Of a DNA stretch of 64,000 nt, positions 44,190 through 53,726 are shown in pieces. The DNA is from Ignavibacteria bacterium. GTDB lineage: Bacteria > Bacteroidota > Ignavibacteria > Ignavibacteriales > Melioribacteraceae. Both the position numbers and the translations under genes were made by a program. Below the pieces are notes generated by a model. The model was given only the letters and a program-made list of their open reading frames with translations, did not search any database and was not told the DNA's origin. Location of the stretch: assembly GCA_009773205.1 (NCBI GenBank), contig WPAE01000016.1, forward strand, positions 1 to 64,000, in the 5' to 3' direction. Positions within the stretch are counted from its first letter, which is position 1. Every line of letters begins with the position of its first letter.

Positions 44190-45569
44190 ATGAAAACAAA
44201 GCTCGTCGTCAGCTTTATTTTGTTGATGTGTTTTAACCAAGTACTTTTAGCTCAGAATTATGGCAATTGGCGGAATGTTGATACGATGAAATATAAAATT
44301 AGAGATCATGCAAGCATACTGTTACCAGATGGAAATGTTCTAGTTACTGGTGGATTAATGGTTGGTGGAATAAGTAAGAATTCTGAAATATTTAATGTTG
44401 CTAAAGAAAAGTGGGAATCAGCACTTGAATTTAACAAGCCTAGGGCAAGCCATAACCTAGTAATGCTAAATAGTGGTAAAATTATGGCAATCGGAGGGTA
44501 CTTTGAGAATAGCTGCGAAATACTTTACGATAGTAAGTGGGTAATTACAGACACTTTTACAACAAAAAGAAATTATGGACAATCTTCTATAGTTTTAGAT
44601 AATGGCGATGTTCTGTTGATTGGAGGATTAACCGACTATCCTGTAACCAAAACAATAACGATACTGGATGATTGCCAGGTATTTGATTCAAACAAATTGA
44701 AATGGAAATCAACCGGAACACTGAATATAGCCAGATATTATCATTCGACAACTAAACTTTTAGACGGCCGAGTTTTAGCAACGGGAGGATTTATTAGAGG
44801 TGGAATATTTACCAATACATGTGAAATATATGACCCGATTCTTGGAAAATGGACTATTACAGACACGTTGAAGGAAAATCGCGCAAAGCATGAAGCAATA
44901 TTACTAAACGATGGTAAAGTCTTTGTATTTGGCGGATATCGAACGACAACGGAACTGTTTGATCCGGTAAAAGAGAAATGGTCAACTGTTGGATATGCAC
45001 CTGCTGAAGATGTAAAGGGAGCGTTAATTAATAATGGTGAAAGTATACTGTATATTAATGGACCAACAAAATATTCATGTGGGTGGGGAATAATTTCTCT
45101 CAAAGATTACTCAAGAAAGTATTTCAAATTATTTGGAAAGTGGGTATATGCTCAATCAATTACAAAGATTAATGAAGAAAAAGCATTAATTGCAGGTGGT
45201 ATGGAAATAAAAGGCGATGGACTTTACTATACACTAGTAAACGAAGCAAAGTTGTTTGACTATAATTTGACTGGTATCAAAGCAAAAAACGCAAATGTAA
45301 TGTCTACAGAGGACGTTATAGTAAGCTCATATCCTAATCCGTTTAATGAATTAACAAATTTGAGCGTTAACTCGCCGAGTAAAAGCCAAGTACAAATAGA
45401 ACTTTTTAATATGCTTGGGGAGAAAATGGCAGACATTTTTAACGGTGAACTGGTTCCGGGCGCTAACAATTTCCCTATAGTATCAAACAAGCTGAATAGT
45501 GGAATTTATCTAGTTGCCATTAAAGCAAATAATAAAGTTAACAGGATTAAAATAGTTCTTTTAAGATAA
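44190..45569 (+). CDS. secreted Kelch/beta-propeller protein with T9SS domain (copy 1)
   Basis: 459 aa from ATG 44190, which begins the signal peptide (KTKLVVSFILLMCFNQVLLAQ) after an AAAAGG site. About six Kelch-like blades follow, each with G-VLVTGG or a similar double-Gly strand and a W about 20 residues later (NVLVTGGLMVGG, KIMAIGGYFEN, DVLLIGGLTD, RVLATGGFIRGG, KVFVFGGYRTT). The tail SSYPNPFNELTN ... LFNMLGEKMAD ... SGIYLVAIK is a more divergent T9SS sorting domain. No enzyme motif is visible; surface binding is the likely role. The next gene is a paralogue of the same length. Confidence 0.85.
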   Translation: MKTKLVVSFILLMCFNQVLLAQNYGNWRNVDTMKYKIRDHASILLPDGNVLVTGGLMVGGISKNSEIFNVAKEKWESALEFNKPRASHNLVMLNSGKIMAIGGYFENSCEILYDSKWVITDTFTTKRNYGQSSIVLDNGDVLLIGGLTDYPVTKTITILDDCQVFDSNKLKWKSTGTLNIARYYHSTTKLLDGRVLATGGFIRGGIFTNTCEIYDPILGKWTITDTLKENRAKHEAILLNDGKVFVFGGYRTTTELFDPVKEKWSTVGYAPAEDVKGALINNGESILYINGPTKYSCGWGIISLKDYSRKYFKLFGKWVYAQSITKINEEKALIAGGMEIKGDGLYYTLVNEAKLFDYNLTGIKAKNANVMSTEDVIVSSYPNPFNELTNLSVNSPSKSQVQIELFNMLGEKMADIFNGELVPGANNFPIVSNKLNSGIYLVAIKANNKVNRIKIVLLR

Positions 45570-45580
45570 TGGGAGTAGTT

Positions 45581-45630
45581 AAAGTGGTAACACTTCAAAA
45601 ATAAACAGCTTACGCCACTTTTTCTTTTTT
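45581..45630 (+). terminator. possible terminator between the two Kelch genes
   Basis: AAAGTGGTAA pairs with TTACGCCACTTT (one CG bulge) across a long loop and ends in TTTTTCTTTTTT. The long loop lowers certainty. Confidence 0.45.
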
Positions 45631-45669
45631 AGTTTTAGAATTTTAAGATAAATAATAGATAGGTGTAAA

Positions 45670-47049
45670 ATGAAATTCAATTTTTATTTGAAAGCGCTGG
45701 TCCTAATTGGAATCAATTGTTCTGTATTTGCACAAAACTATGGATGGTGGGTTACATGTGACACAACTAATGTCAGAAGAGTTGGACATCGTGGAATACA
45801 GCTTGATAATGGGACAGTTTTGATATCAGGTGGCGGATACATAAGTAACGGACAAAAATATGAATATGAGGGAAAATCATGTGAAATATTTGACCCCAAG
45901 ACAAATAATTGGCGTTTAACCACACCTATGAATATAAGTCGCCAATATCACCAGATAATTAAACTTAATGATGGTAGAGTTGTTGTAACAGGAGGAAATA
46001 AAACTAAGAGCGTCGAAATTTATGACCCAACGAATGAAACTTGGACTCTGTTAGATAGTTTGAAAAGATTTCACGGCTCATCTGCAACTTTATCAAGATT
46101 GCCTAACGGCAGTTTATTAATTGCTGGAGGTGGGAAAACAAAAGAAATTTCAACTTGCGAGTTGTATGATTTTAATATTGCAAAATGGGCAATCGTAGAT
46201 AGTATGAATAAACCTAGAGCAAACCATACTGCTACAGCGTTATTGAATGGTTTGATTCTTGTTTCAGGTGGATCAAGTGCTACTGGAAAAATTGAAAAAT
46301 CTTGTGAATTTTTCGACGTTAGAACTATGAAATGGAGTATTGCTGATTCACTTAAATATCCACGCTATTTACATTCAGCAATTCTGCTTTCAAATGGTAA
46401 TGTTTTGGTCTTGGGAGATGCAATTGATTCAGTTGAGGTTTATAATCCACATATTAATAAATGGGATGTTAATGGCGAATGGAAAATAAGAGATGCAACG
46501 GATGTAGTATTAATTAATAATGGCGATCAAATATTATGCATATTCAAAGGTTCTTCGTATTGGTCCCTTTACGATACTAAATTAAATAAAGCTGTGTTTA
46601 CGAAAAAACTTGGTGGGCAGGACGATAATGCAATTCTAGTTAAATTAAACGAAAAAAATGCAATACGTGTTGGTGGAAGAAAATGGATAAATGATTTTTC
46701 TGCAATTCCAAGCAATCTGTGTTATTTATATGATTATAGTATGACTAATATTAATAGAAGAGAAGAAAATCCGATGAATAATGAAGTCGTTAATATTAAC
46801 TGTTATCCTAATCCTTTCAACAGCAGTACAAGAGTAAATGTAAACATTTATTCACAAAACAAAGGGAAATATAGTTTAGCAGTTTATAATTCATTGGGAT
46901 GTAAAGTTAAGACTCTATTTGAAAATAAATATCTAAATAATTCTTGTAGTTTCAATCTTGATTTATCAAATATGTCAACTGGAGTTTATTTTGTTCAGTT
47001 AGTAGGTGAAAAACTAATTAAAAATATTAAAATATTATATGTAAAATGA
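45670..47049 (+). CDS. secreted Kelch/beta-propeller protein with T9SS domain (copy 2)
   Basis: 459 aa, the same length and plan as the preceding gene: signal peptide ending SVFAQ, the shared mature start QNYGxW, and Kelch blades (TVLISGGGYIS, RVVVTGGNKTK, SLLIAGGGKTK, LILVSGGSSATG, NVLVLGDAID). The T9SS tail is NCYPNPFNSSTRVNV ... YNSLGCKVKTL ... STGVYFVQLV. A good AGGTG site precedes the ATG. The pair is a tandem duplication that has diverged strongly. It ends 7 nt before the broken protease gene and may share its transcript. Confidence 0.85.
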   Translation: MKFNFYLKALVLIGINCSVFAQNYGWWVTCDTTNVRRVGHRGIQLDNGTVLISGGGYISNGQKYEYEGKSCEIFDPKTNNWRLTTPMNISRQYHQIIKLNDGRVVVTGGNKTKSVEIYDPTNETWTLLDSLKRFHGSSATLSRLPNGSLLIAGGGKTKEISTCELYDFNIAKWAIVDSMNKPRANHTATALLNGLILVSGGSSATGKIEKSCEFFDVRTMKWSIADSLKYPRYLHSAILLSNGNVLVLGDAIDSVEVYNPHINKWDVNGEWKIRDATDVVLINNGDQILCIFKGSSYWSLYDTKLNKAVFTKKLGGQDDNAILVKLNEKNAIRVGGRKWINDFSAIPSNLCYLYDYSMTNINRREENPMNNEVVNINCYPNPFNSSTRVNVNIYSQNKGKYSLAVYNSLGCKVKTLFENKYLNNSCSFNLDLSNMSTGVYFVQLVGEKLIKNIKILYVK

Positions 47050-47056
47050 GGTGAAA

Positions 47057-50000
47057 ATGAAGAAGGCATTTTTCGTTGTATTACTGGCTTTATTCACAGT
47101 TAATGTTTCGGCACAATTAAAGAAAATTGAGGGGAAAGGAATCTATACGGAGAGAGATATTTATCTTGACTCTAATGGAAAAAGATACTCAAACCAAGTT
47201 TCTTTTCATTTTTTTAAGCAAACGCTTACAGAAAATAGTTATAACCTTGAAAAATTGAACAACTCGAAACTAAAACAGATATTAACCGCTATTGAAAAAG
47301 ACTTTGGCAGCTTCACAATACGTAAGGCGTATACAGATAAACATTGGGGCGATTCTATAAGCACAAATATCATTACGAAAAAACCAGTTTTTGTAAGAGA
47401 TCTATCACAATTCTATCGCCTTGAATTTGACAAGATAATTTGTGTAGATGAGGTAATTAACAAACTTAAAGAAACAAAAATATTTAGATCAGTTTGGGGT
47501 CCTGTTTGTAAGGTGGATATGTATTCTCCAAGTGATTACATACCAACAGCTCAGTGGGCAATGAATAATACTGATGCAACAAAAGCATGAGATATCACAA
47601 AAGGAAGTTCGCAAATAAAACTTGCAGGGTGTGAAAGTTCAAAATGGGATTTAAATGATCCAGGTCCTTTGCACATGGAATTACAAAATGGAAAAATAAG
47701 CATTAATTTTGGTCAGTATGCCGGAGGTCATGGTCAACAGGTGCTAGGCGTAGCAGGCGCACTGACAGATAATAATAGTTCTAGTATAGCTAGTATTGGG
47801 TTTAATACGAGTTTGATGTGGTTTAACAAAGGTTATAATGATATCCAACGGGCACGCATTGCTAATGCTGATATAATTAATACAAGTTGGGAATATTGGT
47901 GGGAAGACGGTGATACAGATGCACAGATTTATGGGGCATTACAAGAGGGAAGAATTGTTGTAGCTGCTGCAGGAAACGCCAAAAGATATATAACGGAACC
48001 AGAGCGACCATATGTAACTTATCCTGCTGCACATAACTTTGGTTCTGTTGGACAAGTTATTGCTGTAAGCGCAACTGGTAAGAATAGTTCTGGGATTGAA
48101 CAGTTTGCAGATACTCCCATTTCAATTCCAACTTTTAATTATAGCCCTGGCAGTAATCCTATAGATTCAGCAAATGCATTTATTGATTTTGCTGCTCCAG
48201 GTCTAGGAATCAGAGTGTTACATGATAGTCTTGAGTCTGAATATGCAACAGCAAATGGTACATCATTGTCGTCACCATTTGTAGCCGGTGTTGTAGCTTT
48301 AGTTAAATCAATTTATCCAAGTCTTACACCTCAAACAGCTTATACAATATTGAAGAATTCTGTTGATAAAGTTGACCAATCAAGACATCCAGATTCTTAC
48401 ACAGACGCAAATGGATATGGTTGGAACCAATATACAGGTTGGGGTCGTGTAAATGCTTATAAGGCATTAAAATATACGATTGAACATTATGGAGGTACAT
48501 TTAACCAGAATGTGATATTACCAGCCGGAGACACATGGAACTTGCAGCCTGGTGTTACTCTTTCGTTTGCTTCTGGTTGCGCGTTAATTGTTAATGGTAC
48601 ATTAAATGCTGTTGGCAACTCATCAAATCCAATAACATTCACAAAAAGCGGTTCAAGTAATTGGGGTGGTATTCAATTTAACAATGGCAGCGGAGGGAGC
48701 TTACAGCATTGTAATATCAGTTACGCTACTAATGGTGTTTATTCATATAATTCATCTCCCACTATTAAATACAGTACAATAGAAAATAATTCAAGTAGAG
48801 GTTTATATTGCGATTATTATTCAAGCCCAGTACTTGTTGGCAATAACTTAAGAAGCAATACTAATTACGGAATTAGGCTGAATTATTATAGTTCTCCAAA
48901 TCTAACAGACAATGGATACCCGGGTACTAATGTTATAAGAAGTAATGGATCAGGTATGTTGACATCATATTATTCAAATCCGAACTTGAACGGATATATG
49001 ACATATGGAAATAGTGTGTTTGATAATACAGGATATGAAATAGAAGCCTACTATGGCTGTACCGTAAGCGCACAAAGAGTATTCTGGGGAAGCGGTGGAA
49101 CGGTATATGCAACAAGCGGTTCAACAATTGATAATTCAAATCCTCTTCCTAACAATCCAAATCTCGGCAGAAAACTGGTAGCAGACAATTTGTCAAACCC
49201 GTATAGCAATGCCGTAAACCTAAAAATTGCAGCAGACGACCTAACACCTGCTCTTGATAAACAGAAAGAAAAGAAATATGATGAAGCAATACCATTGTTT
49301 TTAAATGTGTTCAAGAATAATAAAGATGTTCTTCTTGGCAGATATGCACTCATTAAAATAGAAGAATGTTTTACTCAGGGCGGAAAGAAAAATTATTTGG
49401 ATTATTCTAAGAAAGAAATAAAACCATTGCTAAAAGAAGGAAGCGAAGTATATGTAGTTGCCTTAGAACTTGAAACACATCAAATGGTAAATCTTGGTTT
49501 GTATAAAGAAGCAATTGCAACGCTTCAAACGATACTCAAGAAATACAACTTAAACGAAGCTATTGAGAAGAATACACTTTTTAGTTTGGGAGTTTTCCAT
49601 ACCATATTCTTAGGAGATAAAGCAAACTCTGATAAATATTTTGAAGAACTAAAGAATAAATATCCCAAAGATGATTTGGTGAATCAGATTGAAATAGTAA
49701 GAGGATTAGGACTTGCTTCAAGAAATACACTTCAAGGCGGCAGCGAGTCCATTCCGGTTGAGGTAACTTCTCAAACTGTAACTGCGGCTAATCAAGAAGT
49801 TGAGGTAGCAAACTATCCGAATCCATTCAACCCAAGTACAGTTATAAATTACAAGCTGCAAGAAGCAAGCCACATAACTCTTAAAGTGTATGATGTTTTA
49901 GGAAGAGAAGTTGCAACATTAGTAGATGAATACAAACAGCCCGGCAGTTATAAAGCAACATTTGATACACGTCATGCTGAACTGAGCCGAAGCATACCAA

Positions 50001-50071
50001 GCGGAATTTATTTTTACAGAATTAGTGCTGGTGATTATACTGCTGTGCGTAAAATGATTTTGCTAAAATAA
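47057..50071 (+). pseudogene. subtilisin-like S8 protease with beta-helix and T9SS domain, split by in-frame TGA
   Basis: ATG 47057 follows a GAGGTG site. The N-part (signal peptide, propeptide-like region, IPTAQWAMNNTDATKA) stops at TGA 47588-47590. The same frame resumes with DITKGSSQIKLAG and stays open to 50071. In S8 proteases this point normally reads A-W-DIT, so a TGG-to-TGA change explains the break. His (GGHGQQVLGVAG) and Ser (NGTSLSSPFVAGV) are present, but the usual Asp of the D-S/T-G motif aligns with Glu in AGCESSKWD. Downstream are a parallel beta-helix (YYSSP repeats, about 440-640), a TPR-like helical part and a T9SS tail. It is most likely an inactivated gene; readthrough or a sequencing error cannot be excluded. 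Confidence 0.85.
49971..49995 (+). repeat. dispersed repeat unit inside the T9SS domain of the S8 protease gene
   Basis: GTCATGCTGAAC ... GAAGCAT resembles the common dispersed word GTCATGCTGAGCGAAG found in many Bacteroidota-type genomes. In frame it encodes RHAELSRSI between KATFD and PSGIYFYR, exactly the loop that is expanded in two other sorting domains here. Confidence 0.7.
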
Positions 50072-50160
50072 GGATAAATGTCTGTACAGCAAGTAGTATA
50101 ATAATTTCTCCACTGCCGTCTTAGGCATAGGAGAACCTTGTATTAACACTTAGAGGAAAA

Positions 50161-50277
50161 ATGGCTGAAGTAATTCTTAAAAATATAAGCAAAGTTTACG
50201 AAGGTGAAAACAGAGCCGCGCAATCTGAAAATCTTGAAGTAAAAGACAAAAAAATTGTCGTACTTTTCGTAAAGTAA
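50161..50277 (+). pseudogene. N-terminal fragment of a MalK/UgpC-type ABC ATPase
   Basis: A 38-codon ORF with a strong AGAGGAAAA site: MAEVILKNISKVYEGENRA then NLEVKDKKIVVLFVK and TAA. This is the opening of a MalK/UgpC-type ATPase, which would continue KDKEFVVLVGPSGCGKST; the Walker A and everything after it are gone. In a second frame FRKVNEKNLPLEV runs to a stop at 50306, possibly the residue of a C-terminus. It ends just before the permease gene. A relic left by a large internal deletion is the best reading. Confidence 0.7.
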
Positions 50278-50309
50278 ATGAGAAAAATCTACCACTTGAG
50301 GTATGAATA

Positions 50310-51533
50310 ATGCAAATATTAGAAAGTATAAAACTTGCGTTTAGTTCAATTAGGGCAAGCAAACTAAGATCGGTTTTAACACTACTTGGCATTGCCGTTG
50401 GACTTTTCTCTATCATAATTGTAATGACAGCCATCAGCGCCATTCAGCAAAGCGTTGTAGATACTTTTAATTCTATCGGTACGAATAATTTTGTAGTACA
50501 AAAATGGCCGGCAATTCAAATGGGCCCGCACGATAGAAGCAGACGCAACAGAAAAAACTTAACGATTAAAGAAGGTGAGAAGTTAATAGAAATTACTTCG
50601 CTGCCAAGCGTAATTGGAATTTCAGTTGGCAGAGGAGGAAGAACAATTAAATACAAGAATGAAAAAACAAATCCAAACGTATCTGTAGCAGGAGTTAATT
50701 TCGATTACTTTATTGCACGAGATCTTAAAATTGCCGATGGCAGAAACTTTTCTAAAGCAGATATTGATGCGGCAAAAGAAGTTGCAGTAATTGGTTCAGA
50801 TGTTGCCGATAGATTATTCAAAAGAATATCGCCTATTGGACAAACAATTAAAATCGAAAACATAAATGTAGAAGTTATAGGCATTTTTGAAAAAATGGGA
50901 AGTGTGCTTGGGCAGTCTCAAGATAACTTTGTTTGCATTCCTCTTCCGGTTTTTGAAAGAAGTTTTGGATCCGAAAGAAGCGCTAATTTTACTGTAATGG
51001 CAAAAAGCAAAGAGCAAATTCAAGAAACTATGGATGAAGTAATTGGGGCGCTCCGTAAAATTAGAAAAGTTGAGCCAGGTTCAGATAATGATTTTGAACT
51101 TGTTACAAACGAGCAATTAGTCGAACAGTTTAACGATATTACAAAGTATTTTAAGATAGGCGCCGGTGTTGTTGCTTTTATTGCTTTGCTTGCTGCGGGT
51201 ATTGGTATTATGAATATTATGCTTGTAAGCGTTACAGAACGCACACGCGAAATCGGTATTCGTAAAGCTATAGGCGCTCGCAAACAAAACATAATGGCAC
51301 AGTTTGTTATTGAAGCTGTTTCTCTTAGCTGGTTTGGTGGATTAATAGGAATTCTGCTTGGCTTAATCGGCGGTAATATTGTGGCTGTTGTTCTTGGCGT
51401 TAATGTAGTTATTCCAATTGATTGGGTCTTGATCGGGTTGTTTGTAACTACTTTTGTTGGTGTTGTGTTTGGAGTTTACCCGGCTCAAAAAGCTGCTAAC
51501 CTAGACCCCATAGAAGCATTAAGATATGAGTAG
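50310..51533 (+). CDS. MacB/FtsX-like ABC transporter permease
   Basis: Inner-membrane permease of 407 aa: an N-terminal helix (LRSVLTLLGIAVGLFSIIIV), a large periplasmic MacB-type domain (about 45-270), then three helices of the FtsX domain with AAGIGIMNIMLVSVTERTREIGIRKAIGA and the C-terminal PAQKAANLDPIEALRYE. Such permeases export peptides, antibiotics or lipoproteins with a separate ATPase of the LolD/MacB type. None is adjacent; only an ATPase fragment of a different subclass lies upstream. The partner must be elsewhere or lost. The start follows GAGGTATGAATA. Confidence 0.93.
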   Translation: MQILESIKLAFSSIRASKLRSVLTLLGIAVGLFSIIIVMTAISAIQQSVVDTFNSIGTNNFVVQKWPAIQMGPHDRSRRNRKNLTIKEGEKLIEITSLPSVIGISVGRGGRTIKYKNEKTNPNVSVAGVNFDYFIARDLKIADGRNFSKADIDAAKEVAVIGSDVADRLFKRISPIGQTIKIENINVEVIGIFEKMGSVLGQSQDNFVCIPLPVFERSFGSERSANFTVMAKSKEQIQETMDEVIGALRKIRKVEPGSDNDFELVTNEQLVEQFNDITKYFKIGAGVVAFIALLAAGIGIMNIMLVSVTERTREIGIRKAIGARKQNIMAQFVIEAVSLSWFGGLIGILLGLIGGNIVAVVLGVNVVIPIDWVLIGLFVTTFVGVVFGVYPAQKAANLDPIEALRYE

Positions 51534-51595
51534 CTTTTTCTTAACATCAACGATTAAATCTAACAAAGTCAATTTATATCGGAAATGAGATATGA

Positions 51596-52138
51596 TCAAA
51601 AATGATACTTAGCTGCAATTTCAAAGGTTGAATATCCAGCGCTTGTAGAGCTTATTGTAATACCGTAGCTTGTACTTAATCCAACTATAAAACCCTTCGT
51701 ATCTAAATCTCGGAAATCTAATCCGGCAAGAAGTGAAAAAGTGCCTCCAAATCCCCAAACATTTGTATCAACAAAAGTTCTGTCATTCAGAATAAGAATT
51801 CCCGCAGATTCTTCAATAAAAAGTTTTTTGAATAATGGTTGATAGATTACAGCTTTTAGTGTGTAATAGTTAAGAAAAGGATAATATTTATTTGTTCTGT
51901 TTTCAGGAAGAAAATAATCGGTCATTCTTGAGTGAGAATAACTTAGGCGAAAAGAAACAACCTCGCTGAACCTAAGTCTAAAGTCTGTAGAAAGAGAACC
52001 GCTTAGCGCAGAAACACTTGGAGAGTTTCCGTGTATAGATCCGGTACCTAAAGATGCGCCAACATTTGTAAATTTTATCTGCGCAAAACAAATGCTGGTT
52101 AATGTAACTGATAAAAGTAATATTCTAATTGTTTTCAT
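51596..52138 (-). CDS. secreted outer-membrane beta-barrel-like protein
   Basis: About 180 aa starting at ATG 52138 (KTIRILLLSVTLTSICFAQ signal peptide); the track's upstream start adds seven residues only. The mature part is alternating, aromatic-rich strands (VSFRLSYSHSRM, NYYTLKAVIYQPL) ending in a terminal Phe (EIAAKYHF), which suits an outer-membrane barrel. No family is recognised. Its ATG overlaps the stop of the cupin gene (ATGA), so both are coupled. Confidence 0.7.
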   Translation of the reverse strand: MKTIRILLLSVTLTSICFAQIKFTNVGASLGTGSIHGNSPSVSALSGSLSTDFRLRFSEVVSFRLSYSHSRMTDYFLPENRTNKYYPFLNYYTLKAVIYQPLFKKLFIEESAGILILNDRTFVDTNVWGFGGTFSLLAGLDFRDLDTKGFIVGLSTSYGITISSTSAGYSTFEIAAKYHF

Positions 52139-52461
52139 TTGTAGTGTAATGCAAACCAAATTGTTTTTTGATTCTTATCTGTCTCTTCAACTCTATGCTT
52201 TTGATGAGCTGGAATGATAAAATAATCTCCTGGCAAAAGGAAAAAAGAAGTTCCGTCATCATAAAGAATTTTTGCGCTTCCGCTCAGCAGCATAACAAAT
52301 TCATTTTTATTATCGTCATACCAAAAATTTGGCGCAGAAGAATGTCCATCGGATATTATTCTTTCCAAAAGTAAATCTTTGCATTCAATAATTTTCTCAA
52401 AGATTTCTTCCGGCAGTTCTTTAGGAAGTTCTGCAAATATATTTTTCTTGTGAGATATCAT
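52135..52461 (-). CDS. small cytoplasmic cupin protein
   Basis: 108-aa single cupin without signal peptide. Motifs: NEFVMLLSGSAKILYDDGT and GDYFIIPAHQKHRVEET. The first motif lacks the usual HxH pair (APNFWYDDNKNEF), which weakens the case for a standard metal site; SDGHSSAP just before supplies one His. Function unknown. It lies between the MscS channel and the barrel protein on the same strand. Confidence 0.8.
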   Translation of the reverse strand: MISHKKNIFAELPKELPEEIFEKIIECKDLLLERIISDGHSSAPNFWYDDNKNEFVMLLSGSAKILYDDGTSFFLLPGDYFIIPAHQKHRVEETDKNQKTIWFALHYK

Positions 52462-52481
52462 TGTTCTAAAGTGCTAATGTT

Positions 52482-53684
52482 TTATTTCTGAATATTTACG
52501 CCGGAAGGATTTTGGAATAAACGCAAGTCAAACTCCGGCACAATTGCAAGAATATGATCAAATATATCTGCCTGCGCATCTTCATAATCAACAAAATTTG
52601 TTTTAGTAGCATAAGCATAAATTTCTATTGGCAGCCCATCTGGACTTGCTGGCATTTGCCTAACTTGAAAACTAAAATCTTTGCTGATATCATTTCTTTG
52701 ACGGAGATATTCGATTAAATATGCTCTAAAAGTTCCGATGTTTGTAAGCCTTCTTCCATTAACAAGATTGTTTAGATCAAATCCACTTTCAAAATTAGCT
52801 TTTTCTGTTTCCGCTCTTTTATCTTTTATATAATTAGAAATGATATTTATTTTTTCAAAACGGTCGAGCATATCTTTGGTACAAAAACGGATAGAGGTTT
52901 GATCTATGTAAACAGAGCGTTTAATTCTTCTAACGCCGGATTGCTGCATTCCGCGCCAGTTCTTAAATGTTTCTTCAATCAATTTATAAGTTGGTATTAT
53001 TGTAATGGTTTTATCAAAGTTCTGAACTTTAACAATCATCAAAGAAATATCAATTACATCGCCATCAGCGCCAAATTTTGGCACTTCAATCCAATCTCCA
53101 ACACGAACCAAATCGTAAGAAGAAATCTGCATGCTCGCGATAAAGTTAAGTATTGTATCTCGGAAAATTAAAATTAGTATCGCAGTAAACGCTCCAAGTC
53201 CGGTAACTATTGACCAAACAGTCTGTCCGAAAATTATACCTACTATAAGGACAACCATAAAAGAATAAAGAATAATCTTGATTATTTGAATATATCCTTT
53301 GATAGGTCTTTCCTTAAACTTTTCAAGCCTGTCGTGCAGTTCGATAACCGCACTTAAAATTGCGCCGATAGAAAGAAAAATTGCCAAAACAAAAAGTATG
53401 GAAAGAAGCTTATCCAGCTCTTTCTCTGCAATAGGGATGAGACCTGTTGAGTGATAAATGATGAACAATGGAGCTAAATAAGAAATCCTTCTTAAGAAAG
53501 TTTTTGAAAAAAGTATATCATCAATCTGAGTAGAAGTTTTTTTGACGATACTTTTTAGCGATGCAAAAATAATTCCGCGTAAAACTATGTAAGAGAACAA
53601 CGCTAATGCGAGTATAATAAAGAAAAGCAATGTATCGTTAATCCACGGTAAAGCATTAAGCCACTTGGTAAATTTTTGAAACAT
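52482..53684 (-). CDS. MscS-family mechanosensitive channel (YbdG/MscM-like)
   Basis: Inner-membrane channel releasing solutes on osmotic downshock. About five helices end with a pore-lining segment (IVTGLGAFTAILILIFRDTILNFIASMQ), followed by the MscS beta domain (VRVGDWIEVPKFGADGDVIDISLMIVKVQNFDKT, IPTYKLIEETFKNWRGMQ) and an alpha/beta cytoplasmic end. The inserted cytoplasmic portion and 400-aa length resemble E. coli YbdG. A copy of the inverted-terminus element begins 42 nt upstream of its start. Confidence 0.92.
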   Translation of the reverse strand: MFQKFTKWLNALPWINDTLLFFIILALALFSYIVLRGIIFASLKSIVKKTSTQIDDILFSKTFLRRISYLAPLFIIYHSTGLIPIAEKELDKLLSILFVLAIFLSIGAILSAVIELHDRLEKFKERPIKGYIQIIKIILYSFMVVLIVGIIFGQTVWSIVTGLGAFTAILILIFRDTILNFIASMQISSYDLVRVGDWIEVPKFGADGDVIDISLMIVKVQNFDKTITIIPTYKLIEETFKNWRGMQQSGVRRIKRSVYIDQTSIRFCTKDMLDRFEKINIISNYIKDKRAETEKANFESGFDLNNLVNGRRLTNIGTFRAYLIEYLRQRNDISKDFSFQVRQMPASPDGLPIEIYAYATKTNFVDYEDAQADIFDHILAIVPEFDLRLFQNPSGVNIQK

Positions 53685-53726
53685 ATTGCCTGAATTGTTA
53701 TTTGGTTGAATCTAATTTACAAAAAA

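Noticed and set aside
47588-47590. Reassignment of UGA to tryptophan or selenocysteine
   Set aside because: Many genes in the window end in TGA (for example SixA, tpl neighbours, Kelch copy 2), only one in-frame TGA was found, and no SECIS-like hairpin is evident directly after it. A point mutation is simpler.
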